Source of the DNA: Limimaricola cinnabarinus LL-001
GTDB lineage: Bacteria > Pseudomonadota > Alphaproteobacteria > Rhodobacterales > Rhodobacteraceae
Direction: 5' to 3'
Length of the DNA stretch: 49,485 nt
Assembly: GCF_000466965.1 (NCBI RefSeq)
Contig: NZ_BATB01000020.1
Span: forward strand, 1-49,485
Under the pieces are notes generated by a model. That model was not told where the DNA came from and did not search any database. It saw nothing but the letters and a program-made list of their open reading frames with translations. The stretch's first letter is position 1; every line of letters begins with the position of its first letter. Positions 1-8,013 of the stretch are shown here, one piece after another. The position numbers and the translations under genes were made by a program.

Positions 1-74
1 GGCCACGGGCACCAAGACTTAGGCTAAGCCCTTGTAAAGCCCGGCTTTTGCGCAATCAAAGCAAGGCCGTAGCA
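1..74 (+). repeat. Left arm of a 74-bp perfect inverted repeat (tRNA-Leu 3' end plus flank)
   Basis: Bases 1-74 are the exact reverse complement of 2157-2230. Bases 1-14 equal the last 14 bases of tRNA-Leu(UAA) including CCA, here on the plus strand. The other 60 bases equal the sequence just downstream of the intact tRNA at 2217-2303. Identity ends at base 75. Because the match starts at base 1, the repeat may extend left of the window, possibly into a second full tRNA-Leu. The position is typical of an integrase attachment site, but the two copies point towards each other rather than the same way. Confidence 0.9.
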
Positions 75-93
75 TTAGGGCGTATGTTAGCAC

Positions 94-951
94 TTAACGC
101 TCCAGCCATCCTTCTCCTCTTATTGCTAAAACTGCATCATTTTCAAACTTCGATGCTGCTATCGAAATCAAAGGCCTGAAAAGACTAGGCTTATCAGGAA
201 ACACGTCCCCATCCCCATCTACTTCCAGCATCCTCAGGCCAGAATATTGCGCTGCCCTGACAGCATCAAAATACTTAGCAGAGAATGACCCCTTCCCTTC
301 CCCTCGGCTCGGGGATTGAGCATAAACTAGGTAATGATACTCAAACCTATTGTACAAAACCACCGGCCCCCCATACTGAAATCCATTTATTTCATGGATT
401 AGACTCTTATTTCGAAACTCCAGGATCATGCGGCTATGACCCGTTTTAAAATTCCTGGCGTTAGTGGCCCGCGGATCAAGCATTACAGACGCTTGAATAG
501 CCTCTTCGGACAAACCTACAAAAATTATTGAGACGACCTTCTCCTCAAGGTAGCCTCGCATCTTTTCATGAAAGACATCCAAACTCTTCTTGCGCCGGAC
601 CTTTGGACTTGCCTTGTCTACCGAATGAGAAATTTGAAGGGCTTTTGACTGCGCTGACCTCGCAACTAGCTCTAGAAGGTCGTCGCGAAGCAGGTGTTTG
701 AATTTCTCATGGTTGCATCGACGGCAGGCTGCGGCATAATTTCCGAAATCTTCGATGCCGCCTCTTGCTTTCGGAATGATATGATCGACGTGCTGCGCGG
801 GATGATCACTGCAATATGCACATACACCGCCCCATGCCGCGAGTACGAGCTTCTTCCCGGCCGTGGTAAGGCCATTAGGGACAGGAAACTGCCCAAATAC
901 TGGATCTGTTAGCCTTCGTACGGTTAAGTTCTGCACCGCCCGTGCTGTCAT
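94..951 (-). CDS. HNH endonuclease-like protein, cassette cargo
   Basis: A 285-residue protein with an N-terminal HNH nuclease domain (about residues 38-88). The zinc pair C44/C47 is followed by the catalytic core HVDHIIP (H54, D56, H57), a Gly-Gly turn, N71, and the second zinc pair C76/C79 with N80. The remaining ~190 residues match no family I recognise. The ATG at 951 is chosen because it overlaps the integrase stop as ATGA, giving translational coupling; an in-frame ATG at 1062 would lie inside the integrase gene. The gene is visibly poorer in GC than the rest of the window, which suggests recent transfer. Possible roles are a restriction-like defence nuclease or a nuclease that helps the element move. 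The HNH call is firm; the function is not. Confidence 0.85.
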   Translation of the reverse strand: MTARAVQNLTVRRLTDPVFGQFPVPNGLTTAGKKLVLAAWGGVCAYCSDHPAQHVDHIIPKARGGIEDFGNYAAACRRCNHEKFKHLLRDDLLELVARSAQSKALQISHSVDKASPKVRRKKSLDVFHEKMRGYLEEKVVSIIFVGLSEEAIQASVMLDPRATNARNFKTGHSRMILEFRNKSLIHEINGFQYGGPVVLYNRFEYHYLVYAQSPSRGEGKGSFSAKYFDAVRAAQYSGLRMLEVDGDGDVFPDKPSLFRPLISIAASKFENDAVLAIRGEGWLER

Positions 952-2155
952 TTCGACCTCGAATACTGATCTGCAGCCTGAATAGTTGCCTCCATCCACT
1001 TTTTTAGGACTATTATTGGATAACCTTTCCCATATCCGTGGCCGACACCTTCGGTTTGCCAACCTCCGATCTGATCGACAATATCAGACGGACATTCCAC
1101 GGCCCGTAGTCGGTCACGCATTGAGTGGCGAAAGCCATGCATGGTTGAGCGATCCGGTGCATAGGATTTCAGCCACTTGTTGAGTCCCGCACTAGCTGCG
1201 TTGGCGTTTGTAATGCCGGTCTTGTTGTAGCGCGGGAAAGCAAAGCCCGTCCCTCCATGCGCAGCCAATAGACGCTCAGCCGCCCACTGAGCAGAGCCGA
1301 CAAGGGGGACTTCCCTCTTACTGCCAGTCGTCTTGAGCCTTCGCCACGGATGCGGGGTGATCCGGGCCGTGTAGTTGCCGTCAGCGTCTTGCACGATGTC
1401 CTCGCAGAGCAGGCCTGCTGCCTCGGCGAGGCGCATCCCCGTATCGGCAACCAAGGCCACCAGCCACCGCATCTCGTCGTCTAAGCGATAGCACTCGGCC
1501 TGCACGGCACGGATAGCTTCGCCCGGAATGGGCTGACGGTCCGACACGCCCGCTGACCGGTCGTAGTAGACCTTGCCGAAGGGATTGCTCAGTTCGACCC
1601 CCTCCTCGTTGGCCGCGAAGTTGATGATCGACCGCACCGTACCGAAGACACGAGTGATGCTGCTGCCCGCCATGCCACGGGCGATCAAGGCATCGCGGAA
1701 GGCGTTGGCATCAGCTTCGTATATGCCGTGAGCGGCTTGTCCCCACAGGTGTCGATTACGTAGCCACAGGATCGCTCTGCTGCCCGGTGAAAGGTGATGC
1801 CCTTTCCCCCGCCCTTTAGACGGAGATACGTCACAACAGCCTCGGAAAGGCTCATGCCCCCAGTGTTGACATCATAGCCCTCAACAGGCGCTCGATCACG
1901 ACCAGCCACGCCCATTCGCAGCATATGCTTGCCGGGCAGGTCCGCATCCTGACAGCGAAGGTGATACCAATATTCGTCGAGTTGCCCCGCTGCTCGCATA
2001 GCCCGAGCTGCCGCCACGCGGGGCGATCTCGTCCGCAACGAATAGGCGATCTTCGGGGACGTGTAATGGCGACTCAACTCCGCAGGCACTCGTCGCCGGA
2101 AGTAGAAAACACCCTCTTTCAGGAAGGTATACGGGGCAGAAATGTGATCCGGCAT
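948..2155 (-). CDS. Tyrosine recombinase/phage-type integrase (frameshifted)
   Basis: The N-terminal part (2155 to ~1715) has the arm-type DNA-binding start of alphaproteobacterial integrases (FLKEGVFYFRRRVP). The C-terminal part (from ~1715) holds the catalytic domain: R in TGMRLAEAAG, the HGFRHSMR box, and the nucleophilic Tyr in GYGKGY. Reading breaks near 1715. Adding one G to the coding strand (AAGCT to AAGGCT) restores KADANAFRDALIARG and a continuous ~402-residue integrase of normal length. Whether the break is real or a base error is unknown; the window has eight similar cases. The start lies only 2 bases from the right inverted repeat, so the promoter and ribosome site fall in the repeat. 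The stop overlaps the HNH start. It probably acts at the adjacent tRNA-Leu site. Confidence 0.88.
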
Positions 2156-2156
2156 G

Positions 2157-2230
2157 TGCTACGGCCTTGCTTTGATTGCGCAAAAGCCGGGCTTTACAAG
2201 GGCTTAGCCTAAGTCTTGGTGCCCGTGGCC
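2157..2230 (-). repeat. Right arm of the 74-bp perfect inverted repeat
   Basis: Exact reverse complement of 1-74. It runs from inside the T arm/acceptor stem of tRNA-Leu to 2 bases upstream of the integrase start codon. It contains small palindromes, CTTAGGCTAAG and AAAGCCCGGCTTT (a stem at the tRNA 3' flank that may end tRNA transcription). It therefore serves at once as tRNA 3' end, tRNA downstream flank and integrase leader. Confidence 0.9.
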
Positions 2231-2303
2231 GGACTCGAACCGGCACGCTCCGAAGGAGCAAGAGATTTTAAGTCTCGTGTGTCTACCATTTCACCACACG
2301 GGC
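2217..2303 (-). tRNA. tRNA-Leu(UAA)
   Basis: An 87-base class II tRNA with encoded CCA (2217-2219). The acceptor stem GCCCGTG pairs with CACGGGC, the discriminator is A, and the anticodon loop is CTTAAAA with anticodon TAA. It has a long variable arm (TGCTCCTTCGGAGCG) and a GGTTCGAGTCC T loop. The outermost anticodon-stem pair is C/U. Its 3' end lies in the 74-bp inverted repeat, making it the likely integration target of the neighbouring recombinase. Confidence 0.96.
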
Positions 2304-2364
2304 CTGGGGCGAGACTTACGACGCCATGCGCGGACGGTAAAGCACCGGGAGGAGATCGGTGGGG

Positions 2365-2910
2365 TCAGATGTCGGTGCCCGGCGCTTCGATCAGCCCGCG
2401 TTCGGGCAGCCAGGGGTTGCGCGCCAGCGCGGCATCGAGGGCGCGGCGCGCCTCGGCGTCGCGGCCCAGCGCCATAAGCGCCAAGGCCCGTCCGGCCAGC
2501 GCTCCGACATGGCTCGGCTCGCGCGCCAGCGTCGCGTCGAGACCGGCAAGAGCCGCCGCATGCGCGCCTTGCAGGTAATGGATGAAGGCGCGCTGGTTCC
2601 AACCTTCGGCATAATCCGGACACTCCTCGACGAGTTGGTCGAGCAGCGCCAGCGCCTCGTCGCCCTGCCCCGCCGCGCGCCGCTCCATCGCCCGATCGAG
2701 CAAGTCCTGCGCGCGCGCATCGGGGGCATCGAACCACAGCGCCCAGAGCGCGTTCATCAGACGCTGCGCCTGCACCGGATCGCCCGCTCGCGCCAGCCGG
2801 TCGAGCAGGGCCGAAATTTCGCCCGCATGGTCGGGCGGCGGTGGACAGTCACGGCCCCATGCCGGAGCGGCGAGTATCAGGCCAAGCACCATGGCGGTCG
2901 CGCGGATCAT
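2365..2910 (-). CDS. Secreted TPR-repeat protein
   Basis: 181 residues. Residues 1-19 form a signal peptide (hydrophobic core AMVLGLILAAPAWG), so the product should be periplasmic. Residues ~75-175 hold tetratricopeptide-like helical pairs (EALALLDQLVEECPDYAEGWNQRA; AALAGLDATLAREPSHVGALAGRALAL). TPR units normally bind partner proteins and there is no catalytic motif. It is divergent from the rhomboid gene with 55 bases between the starts. No specific role can be given. Confidence 0.85.
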   Translation of the reverse strand: MIRATAMVLGLILAAPAWGRDCPPPPDHAGEISALLDRLARAGDPVQAQRLMNALWALWFDAPDARAQDLLDRAMERRAAGQGDEALALLDQLVEECPDYAEGWNQRAFIHYLQGAHAAALAGLDATLAREPSHVGALAGRALALMALGRDAEARRALDAALARNPWLPERGLIEAPGTDI

Positions 2911-2965
2911 GCGCCATGCTGCGCCAGCGCCTCACCGCGCGTCAAGATCCGCAGCCGAGGCCCCG

Positions 2966-3711
2966 ATGTTTCCGATCCGCGACCACAACCCTTCGACCGG
3001 CACGCCCTATGTCACATGGAGCCTGCTCGTGCTCAATGTCGCGATCTATCTGTGGATGGTAGTCGCGCTCGACACCGGAGACGATCTCGCACGGCTCTAT
3101 TTCGACTGGGCGATGATCCCGGCGCGGATCTCGGCGGCCGAGAACCCGATCTCTCTCGTCAGCTCGCTGTTCTTGCATGCCGGCCTGTTCCATCTTGCGG
3201 GCAACATGCTGTTTCTGTTCATCTTCGGCGACAACATGGAGGAGCAGATGGGCCATGGCGGCTTCGCGGCCTTCTATCTGGCCTCCGGCGTCGCGGCCAA
3301 CCTCGTGCAGTTCGCGGCCGAGCCGTTCTCACCGGTCCCCACCATCGGCGCGTCGGGCGCGATCGCGGGCGTGATGGGGGGCTATTTGCTCATGTTTCCG
3401 CGCGCGCGGATCGACATCCTGATCTTCCTGATCGTGTATATCCGGCTGGTGCCGGTGCCCGCCTGGCTGGTGCTGGCGGTCTGGTTCGGGTTGCAGGTGC
3501 TGGGCGGCTCGGGGCCGATGCGAGCGTCGGCGGAGGCATCGCCTACTGGGCCCATGCGGGCGGCTTCGCGGTGGGGCTGGGACTGGCGCTGCCGGTCTGG
3601 CTCAGGCGCGGCGGCTCGACTTTCTGGGCGCGCACCCACGGGGTGCCGCCACACGCCCCCGCGCCGCCCTTGGCGCGCAGCAACATCCCGACCGTGAGGA
3701 GACGCAGATGA
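2966..3711 (+). CDS. Rhomboid-family intramembrane serine protease (frameshifted)
   Basis: Multi-pass membrane protein of about 248 residues when repaired. The conserved H76xxxN80 (HLAGN) and the nucleophile S130 in GASGAIAG are in the first frame. The catalytic His (WAHAGG) is in the second frame, after ~3511. Lengthening the G run at 3511-3514 from four to five joins them and gives a normal rhomboid core, so this is probably a homopolymer error. The family cleaves transmembrane segments inside the bilayer; the substrate is unknown. The repaired stop overlaps the next start as ATGA, so the GFA-family gene is coupled. The ATG at 2966 is chosen because MFPIRDHNPS is a typical rhomboid N-terminus. 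Confidence 0.88.
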
Positions 3712-4085
3712 CGATCCCCGAGCCCCATCACCGGCTGACCTGCCACTGCGGCGCGGTCGAGCTGTGCGTGCATCTTGCCGAGGGGCTGGCCACCGCACGG
3801 CGTTGCGACTGTTCGTTTTGCCGCAGGCGCGGCGCGATCGCGGCGACGGTGCGTCTGGGAGAGCTGGAGGTGGTGCGCGGAGCCGACAATCTTACGCTCT
3901 ATCAGTGGGGCACCGGCACAGCGCAGCACTGGTTCTGTGCCACCTGCGGCATCTACACCCATCACCGCAGGCGGTCGAACCCGAACGAATACGGGGTGAA
4001 TGTCGGCGCGCTGGAAGGGGTGAACCCCGCCCATCTGGGCGAGATCCCGTGGTCGGACGGGGTGAACCACCCCTCCGACCGCTAG
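3708..4085 (+). CDS. GFA/CENP-V-fold zinc protein
   Basis: 125 residues with the GFA-family cysteine pattern: CHCG near residue 12, CDCSFC near 33-37, and CATCG near 82. The fold binds zinc. It is named after glutathione-dependent formaldehyde-activating enzymes, but most members are of unproven function, so a formaldehyde role should not be assumed. It overlaps the rhomboid stop by ATGA and is convergent with the phosphatase gene, whose stop is 6 bases away. Confidence 0.9.
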   Translation: MTIPEPHHRLTCHCGAVELCVHLAEGLATARRCDCSFCRRRGAIAATVRLGELEVVRGADNLTLYQWGTGTAQHWFCATCGIYTHHRRRSNPNEYGVNVGALEGVNPAHLGEIPWSDGVNHPSDR

Positions 4086-4090
4086 GGGCC

Positions 4091-4885
4091 TCAGGCCTCG
4101 CGGGCGCGGACCAGCTTGGCGAACTTCTCGAAAATTTCGGCGTTGGCCGCGACCACATCGCCATGCTCGAGCGGATCGTGCCCGTCGCGGATGGCACCGA
4201 CGAAACCGCCGGCCTCGGTGACGATGATCATGCCCGCCGCGATGTCCCAGATCTTTAGCTCGCGCTCCCAGTAGCCCTCGGTGCGGCCCGCCGCCACATA
4301 GGCCATGTTGAGCGCGGCCGAGCCGTATTGCCGGACACCGGACACTTCGGGGGCAATCCGGGCGAGATCCTGAATCATCGCCGGCAGGGTGCGGCGCCCG
4401 GCGCAGGGTACGCCGGTCGAGAAGATCGATTCGACAAGCCGGTGACGCCCCGAAACCCGCAACCGGCTTTCATTGAGCCATGCGCCCTCGCCCTTCTCGG
4501 CGTGGAACATCTCGTCCTTGACGGGATCGTAGATCACGCCGGCGACGATCTTGCCCTTGTGTTCGAGCGCGATGGAGATCGCCCAATGCGGCATGCCGTG
4601 CAGGAAATTGGTGGTGCCGTCGAGCGGATCGACGATCCAGCGCCGGGTCGGGTCCTCGCCCTCGACCGGGCCGCCTTCTTCGCCCAAGAAACCATAGGAA
4701 GGCCGCGCTTCCATCAGCGCCTCGCGCACGGTCTGCTCGGCCTGACGGTCGGCACGGGTGACGAAGTCGCCCGGCCCCTTGGTCGAGACCTGCAGCTGCT
4801 CGACCTCGGCAAAATCCTTGAGCAGCGCGCGACCGGCGCGGCGGGCGGTCTTCATCATCACGTTGAGATTGGCGGAACGGGCCAT
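4091..4885 (-). CDS. suhB: Inositol monophosphatase family protein (SuhB-like)
   Basis: 264 residues, full family length. Metal-binding motifs are present: GEEGG (E69/E70), DPLDGTTN (D86, D89) and WDIAAG towards the C-terminus. The family removes phosphate from inositol phosphates and related sugar phosphates with Mg2+. In bacteria SuhB also joins the Nus transcription antitermination complex, which could apply here but is not shown by sequence. GAGGAGG lies 5 bases upstream of the ATG. Confidence 0.9.
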   Translation of the reverse strand: MARSANLNVMMKTARRAGRALLKDFAEVEQLQVSTKGPGDFVTRADRQAEQTVREALMEARPSYGFLGEEGGPVEGEDPTRRWIVDPLDGTTNFLHGMPHWAISIALEHKGKIVAGVIYDPVKDEMFHAEKGEGAWLNESRLRVSGRHRLVESIFSTGVPCAGRRTLPAMIQDLARIAPEVSGVRQYGSAALNMAYVAAGRTEGYWERELKIWDIAAGMIIVTEAGGFVGAIRDGHDPLEHGDVVAANAEIFEKFAKLVRAREA

Positions 4886-4994
4886 CGGGGCCTCCTCGGG
4901 CTTGGGCTGTCAGGCCCACGGGGCCCTGAGATGTCACGGATCAAGGGGCCATAGCCGCTCCGTGCCATCCGGGCAAGGGGCCAAGCGGCGCCGC

Positions 4995-5900
4995 CTAGCC
5001 CCTTTGCAGCTTCACCGCCTCCTGCCGCGCCAACCGGGTGAAATGGGCGATATAGGGCCGCGCCGTGTCGTCCGAGCGGGTCGCGGCAAAGAGCCTGCGG
5101 GTCTTGCCCTTTGCCGTCAGCGGCCGGGTCACGAAATCGGCGTTGTGCCGCAGCTGTCGCACGACCCAATCGGGCAGCACCGCGACCCCGCGGTTCGAGG
5201 CCACGAGAAGCAGGATCACCGCCGTCAACTCAACCTGCCGGATGGCGGCGGGCTCCACCTTCGCGGGGAGCAGAAGCTCGGTGAACACGTCGAGCCTCGT
5301 GCGCTCCACCGGATAGGTAATCAGCATCTGCTCCGCGAAATCGCGCGCCTCGACAAAGGGCTTCTCGGCCAGCGGGTTCATCGACGAGGCGACGAAGACC
5401 GGCTCGTAATCGAAAAGCGGCGTGAAATCGGTCTCGGGCAACTCTTCGGGATCGGAGGAGATCACCAAATCGACCATCTCGCGCCTGAGCGCGGGCAGCG
5501 CGTCGAAGGCGAGGCCGGGGCGGATATCGACATCGACCTCGGGCCAGGCCTTGCGGAATTGTTCCAGCACCGGCAGCAGCCATTCGAAGCAGGCGTGGCA
5601 TTCGATCGCGATATGCATGCGCCCAGACTTGCCCGCGACCAGCCCGGCGAACTCGGCCTCCAGATCGGCGACGCGCGGCAGGATGTCCTCGGCGGCGGCC
5701 AGAAGCTTCATCCCGGCGGCCGAGAGCTTGAGCGGCTTGGAGCGGCGCACGAAAAGCTCGACCCCGGCTTGATCCTCGATCCCCTTGATCTGATGCGACA
5801 GCGCCGATTGTGTTATGTTGAGCAGGTCGGCCGCCCGCGCCAGACCGCCGGTGTCATGGATCGCCTTGATCGTGCGCAGATGGCGGAACTCGATATGCAA
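4995..5900 (-). CDS. metR: LysR-family regulator, MetR-like
   Basis: N-terminal winged helix (FRHLRTIKAIHDTGGLARAADLLNITQSALSHQIKGIE) and a C-terminal effector domain. Divergence from metF and strong likeness to MetR support a homocysteine-responsive activator of methionine genes. I prefer a TTG start at 5900 (HIEFRHL follows). An in-frame GTG at 5942 has a GAGG ribosome site, but a protein starting there would run through a near-match to the MetR box (TGAA-N5-CTCA at 5929-5941). The start is therefore uncertain; with GTG the protein is 14 residues longer. Confidence 0.88.
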   Translation of the reverse strand: MHIEFRHLRTIKAIHDTGGLARAADLLNITQSALSHQIKGIEDQAGVELFVRRSKPLKLSAAGMKLLAAAEDILPRVADLEAEFAGLVAGKSGRMHIAIECHACFEWLLPVLEQFRKAWPEVDVDIRPGLAFDALPALRREMVDLVISSDPEELPETDFTPLFDYEPVFVASSMNPLAEKPFVEARDFAEQMLITYPVERTRLDVFTELLLPAKVEPAAIRQVELTAVILLLVASNRGVAVLPDWVVRQLRHNADFVTRPLTAKGKTRRLFAATRSDDTARPYIAHFTRLARQEAVKLQRG

Positions 5901-5928
5901 GTGAAACTCATGATCGTGGTGAGGGTTA

Positions 5929-5941
5929 TGAATTTGTCTCA
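5929..5941. promoter_or_regulatory. Candidate MetR operator between metR and metF
   Basis: TGAA-TTTGT-CTCA differs at one position from the known MetR box TGAA-N5-TTCA. It lies in the divergent interval 46 bases upstream of the metF ATG. The broader GTGAG...CTCAC symmetry (5919-5942) surrounds it. This is a match by eye only. Confidence 0.45.
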
Positions 5942-5987
5942 CACCACCTCATCTGCGACAAGGTCCACAGCCCATAGGAGACCGTCC

Positions 5988-6854
5988 ATGACCCGCCCCG
6001 CCGTCAGTTTCGAATTCTTTCCGCCGAAGAACATCGAAGGCTCGTTCCGTCTTTGGGACACGGTTCAGGCGCTTGCGCCGATGGGGCCGGAGTTCGTCTC
6101 GGTCACATACGGCGCGGGCGGCACGACGCGCCAGCTCACCCACGAAGCGGTGGATGCGATCCACAAGAAGGCCGGTCTGCGCGTCGCGGCGCATCTGACC
6201 TGCGTGGAGGCGACGCGCGCCGAGACGCTCGACATCGTCAACGGCTATGCCAAGGCGGGCGTCGAGGAGATCGTGGCCCTCAGGGGCGATCCGCCGAAAG
6301 GGTCGGGCGGGTTCACGGCGCATCCGCAGGGCTTCTCGGGCTCCGTCGAGCTGATCGAGACGCTGGCCGCGATGGAGAAGTTCCGCATCCGCGTCGGCGC
6401 CTATCCCGAGCGCCATCCCGATGCCGCACACGAGCTTGCGGATGTCGAGCATCTCAAGCGCAAGTTCGACGCGGGCGCCCACAGCGCCATCACCCAGTTC
6501 TTCTTCGAGGCGGACACCTTTTTTCGGTTTCGCGACGCCTGCGAGAAGGCGGGCATCAAGGGCCAGATCATTCCCGGCATCCTGCCGATCGAGAATTGGA
6601 AGGGCGCGCGCAAGTTCGCCGCGATGTGCGGCACCTCGATCCCGCAAGTCGTGGCCGACGGCTTCGAACATGCCGCCGATCAAGCCGAGGCCGACATGCT
6701 GGCCACGGCGCTCGCCACCGAGCTGTGCGACAAGCTGATCGCGGGCGGCGCGGAGCATCTGCATTTCTACACGCTCAACAAGCCGGATCTCACGCGCGAC
6801 GTCTGTCATGCCTTGGGCATCACGCCGAAGGCCGCGCTCAGCGAAGTGGCCTGA
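5988..6854 (+). CDS. metF: Methylenetetrahydrofolate reductase
   Basis: 288 residues, the normal size for bacterial MetF. The N-terminal SFEFFPPK motif, TYGAGG, the HLTC element and ALRGDPP are all typical. The enzyme reduces 5,10-methylene-THF to 5-methyl-THF with FAD and NAD(P)H, supplying the methyl group for methionine synthesis. A TAGGAG ribosome site lies 7 bases before the ATG. It is divergent from metR, the usual regulatory pair. Confidence 0.95.
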   Translation: MTRPAVSFEFFPPKNIEGSFRLWDTVQALAPMGPEFVSVTYGAGGTTRQLTHEAVDAIHKKAGLRVAAHLTCVEATRAETLDIVNGYAKAGVEEIVALRGDPPKGSGGFTAHPQGFSGSVELIETLAAMEKFRIRVGAYPERHPDAAHELADVEHLKRKFDAGAHSAITQFFFEADTFFRFRDACEKAGIKGQIIPGILPIENWKGARKFAAMCGTSIPQVVADGFEHAADQAEADMLATALATELCDKLIAGGAEHLHFYTLNKPDLTRDVCHALGITPKAALSEVA

Positions 6855-6972
6855 GAGACCCCTCCCCGCGATCCATGATGAGGCCGGCGTCCCAACGAGG
6901 CGCGCCGCCTCCCGCACTTCACTCCCGAAATACTCACTACCCGGCCCTGTCCCCCGCGCTACCCTCGGGGTC

Positions 6973-8013
6973 ATGAGCGATCTTCTGACATTCACCGATC
7001 GGGGCATCTATTGCGAAGCGGGCGATTTCTACATCGACCCGTGGCAACCCGTCGACCGCGCCCTCGTGACCCATGGCCATGCCGATCACGCGCATGAGGG
7101 CATGAACCGCTACCTCGCCACCGACATCGCGGCCCCGGTGATGCGCCACCGCCTGGGCGACATCTCGCTCGACACGATCCGCTATGGTGAGACGCGTCGC
7201 ATAGGCGACGTCACCGTGTCGTTCCATCCGGCGGGCCACGTGCCCGGCTCGGCACAGATCCGCATCGAACGCCGGGGCGAGGTCTGGGTCGCTTCGGGCG
7301 ATTACAAGACCATCGATGACGGGCTTTCGACCCCGTTCGAGCCGGTGAAATGCGACGCCTTCATCACCGAATCCACCTTCGGCCTGCCGGTGTTCAAATG
7401 GACCCCGCAGGACGAGCTGGCGCGCGATCTCAACGCGTGGTGGGCTGCCAACGCCGCCGAGGGGCGGTTTTCCCTGATCGGAGCCTATGCTCTGGGCAAG
7501 GCGCAGCGCATCCTGACGCTGGCCGACACCTCGATCGGCCCGATCCTCACCCATGGCGCGGTCGAGAACACAAACGCGGTGCTGCGCGCACAGGGCATAG
7601 CACTTCCCGATACGATCCGCGTGACGCCCGACATCGATCTCAAGGCCTATCCCGGCGCGCTCGTCGTCGCGACGCCGTCGGGGCTTGGCGGGCCTTGGTC
7701 GCGGCGGTTCGGCACGGCGGCCAATCCGGCCTCGACCGCCTTCGCCAGCGGCTGGATGGCGCTTCGGGGCGTGCGCCGCCGCCGTGCCGCCGACCGGGGC
7801 TTCATCATGTCGGACCACGCCGATTGGCCGGGGCTGAACGCCGCGATACGCGAGACGGGCGCGAGCCGTATCTTCGTCACCCATGGCTACACTTCCGTCT
7901 TTCGCCGCTGGCTAGAGAGCGAGGGCTATGACGCAGCGATCGTCTCGACCGAGTATTCGGGCGAGAATTTCGATGCCCCGGATGAGGGCGAAACCGGGGG
8001 CGAGGCCGCATGA
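6973..8013 (+). CDS. Ligase-associated DNA exonuclease, metallo-beta-lactamase fold
   Basis: 346 residues. The metal site HGHADH (residues 34-39) and later His/Asp motifs (FHPAGHVPGSAQI; SGDYK; SDHADW; HGY) match the metallo-beta-lactamase/beta-CASP nuclease group, in the subfamily encoded beside bacterial ATP-dependent ligases. It likely trims DNA ends during repair. It is coupled to the ligase gene by an ATGA overlap at 8010-8013. The 118-base interval after metF is the only place for a promoter; I see no convincing one. Confidence 0.9.
   Translation: MSDLLTFTDRGIYCEAGDFYIDPWQPVDRALVTHGHADHAHEGMNRYLATDIAAPVMRHRLGDISLDTIRYGETRRIGDVTVSFHPAGHVPGSAQIRIERRGEVWVASGDYKTIDDGLSTPFEPVKCDAFITESTFGLPVFKWTPQDELARDLNAWWAANAAEGRFSLIGAYALGKAQRILTLADTSIGPILTHGAVENTNAVLRAQGIALPDTIRVTPDIDLKAYPGALVVATPSGLGGPWSRRFGTAANPASTAFASGWMALRGVRRRRAADRGFIMSDHADWPGLNAAIRETGASRIFVTHGYTSVFRRWLESEGYDAAIVSTEYSGENFDAPDEGETGGEAA

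Noticed and set aside
1..2230. Ordinary genomic island with direct att repeats
   Set aside because: The second repeat copy is inverted, and no direct copy of the tRNA 3' end was found elsewhere in the window.
4758..5987. Long plus-strand open frame upstream of and joined to metF
   Set aside because: It runs antisense over the phosphatase and metR genes, has no family likeness, and metF has its own ribosome site and start at 5988.
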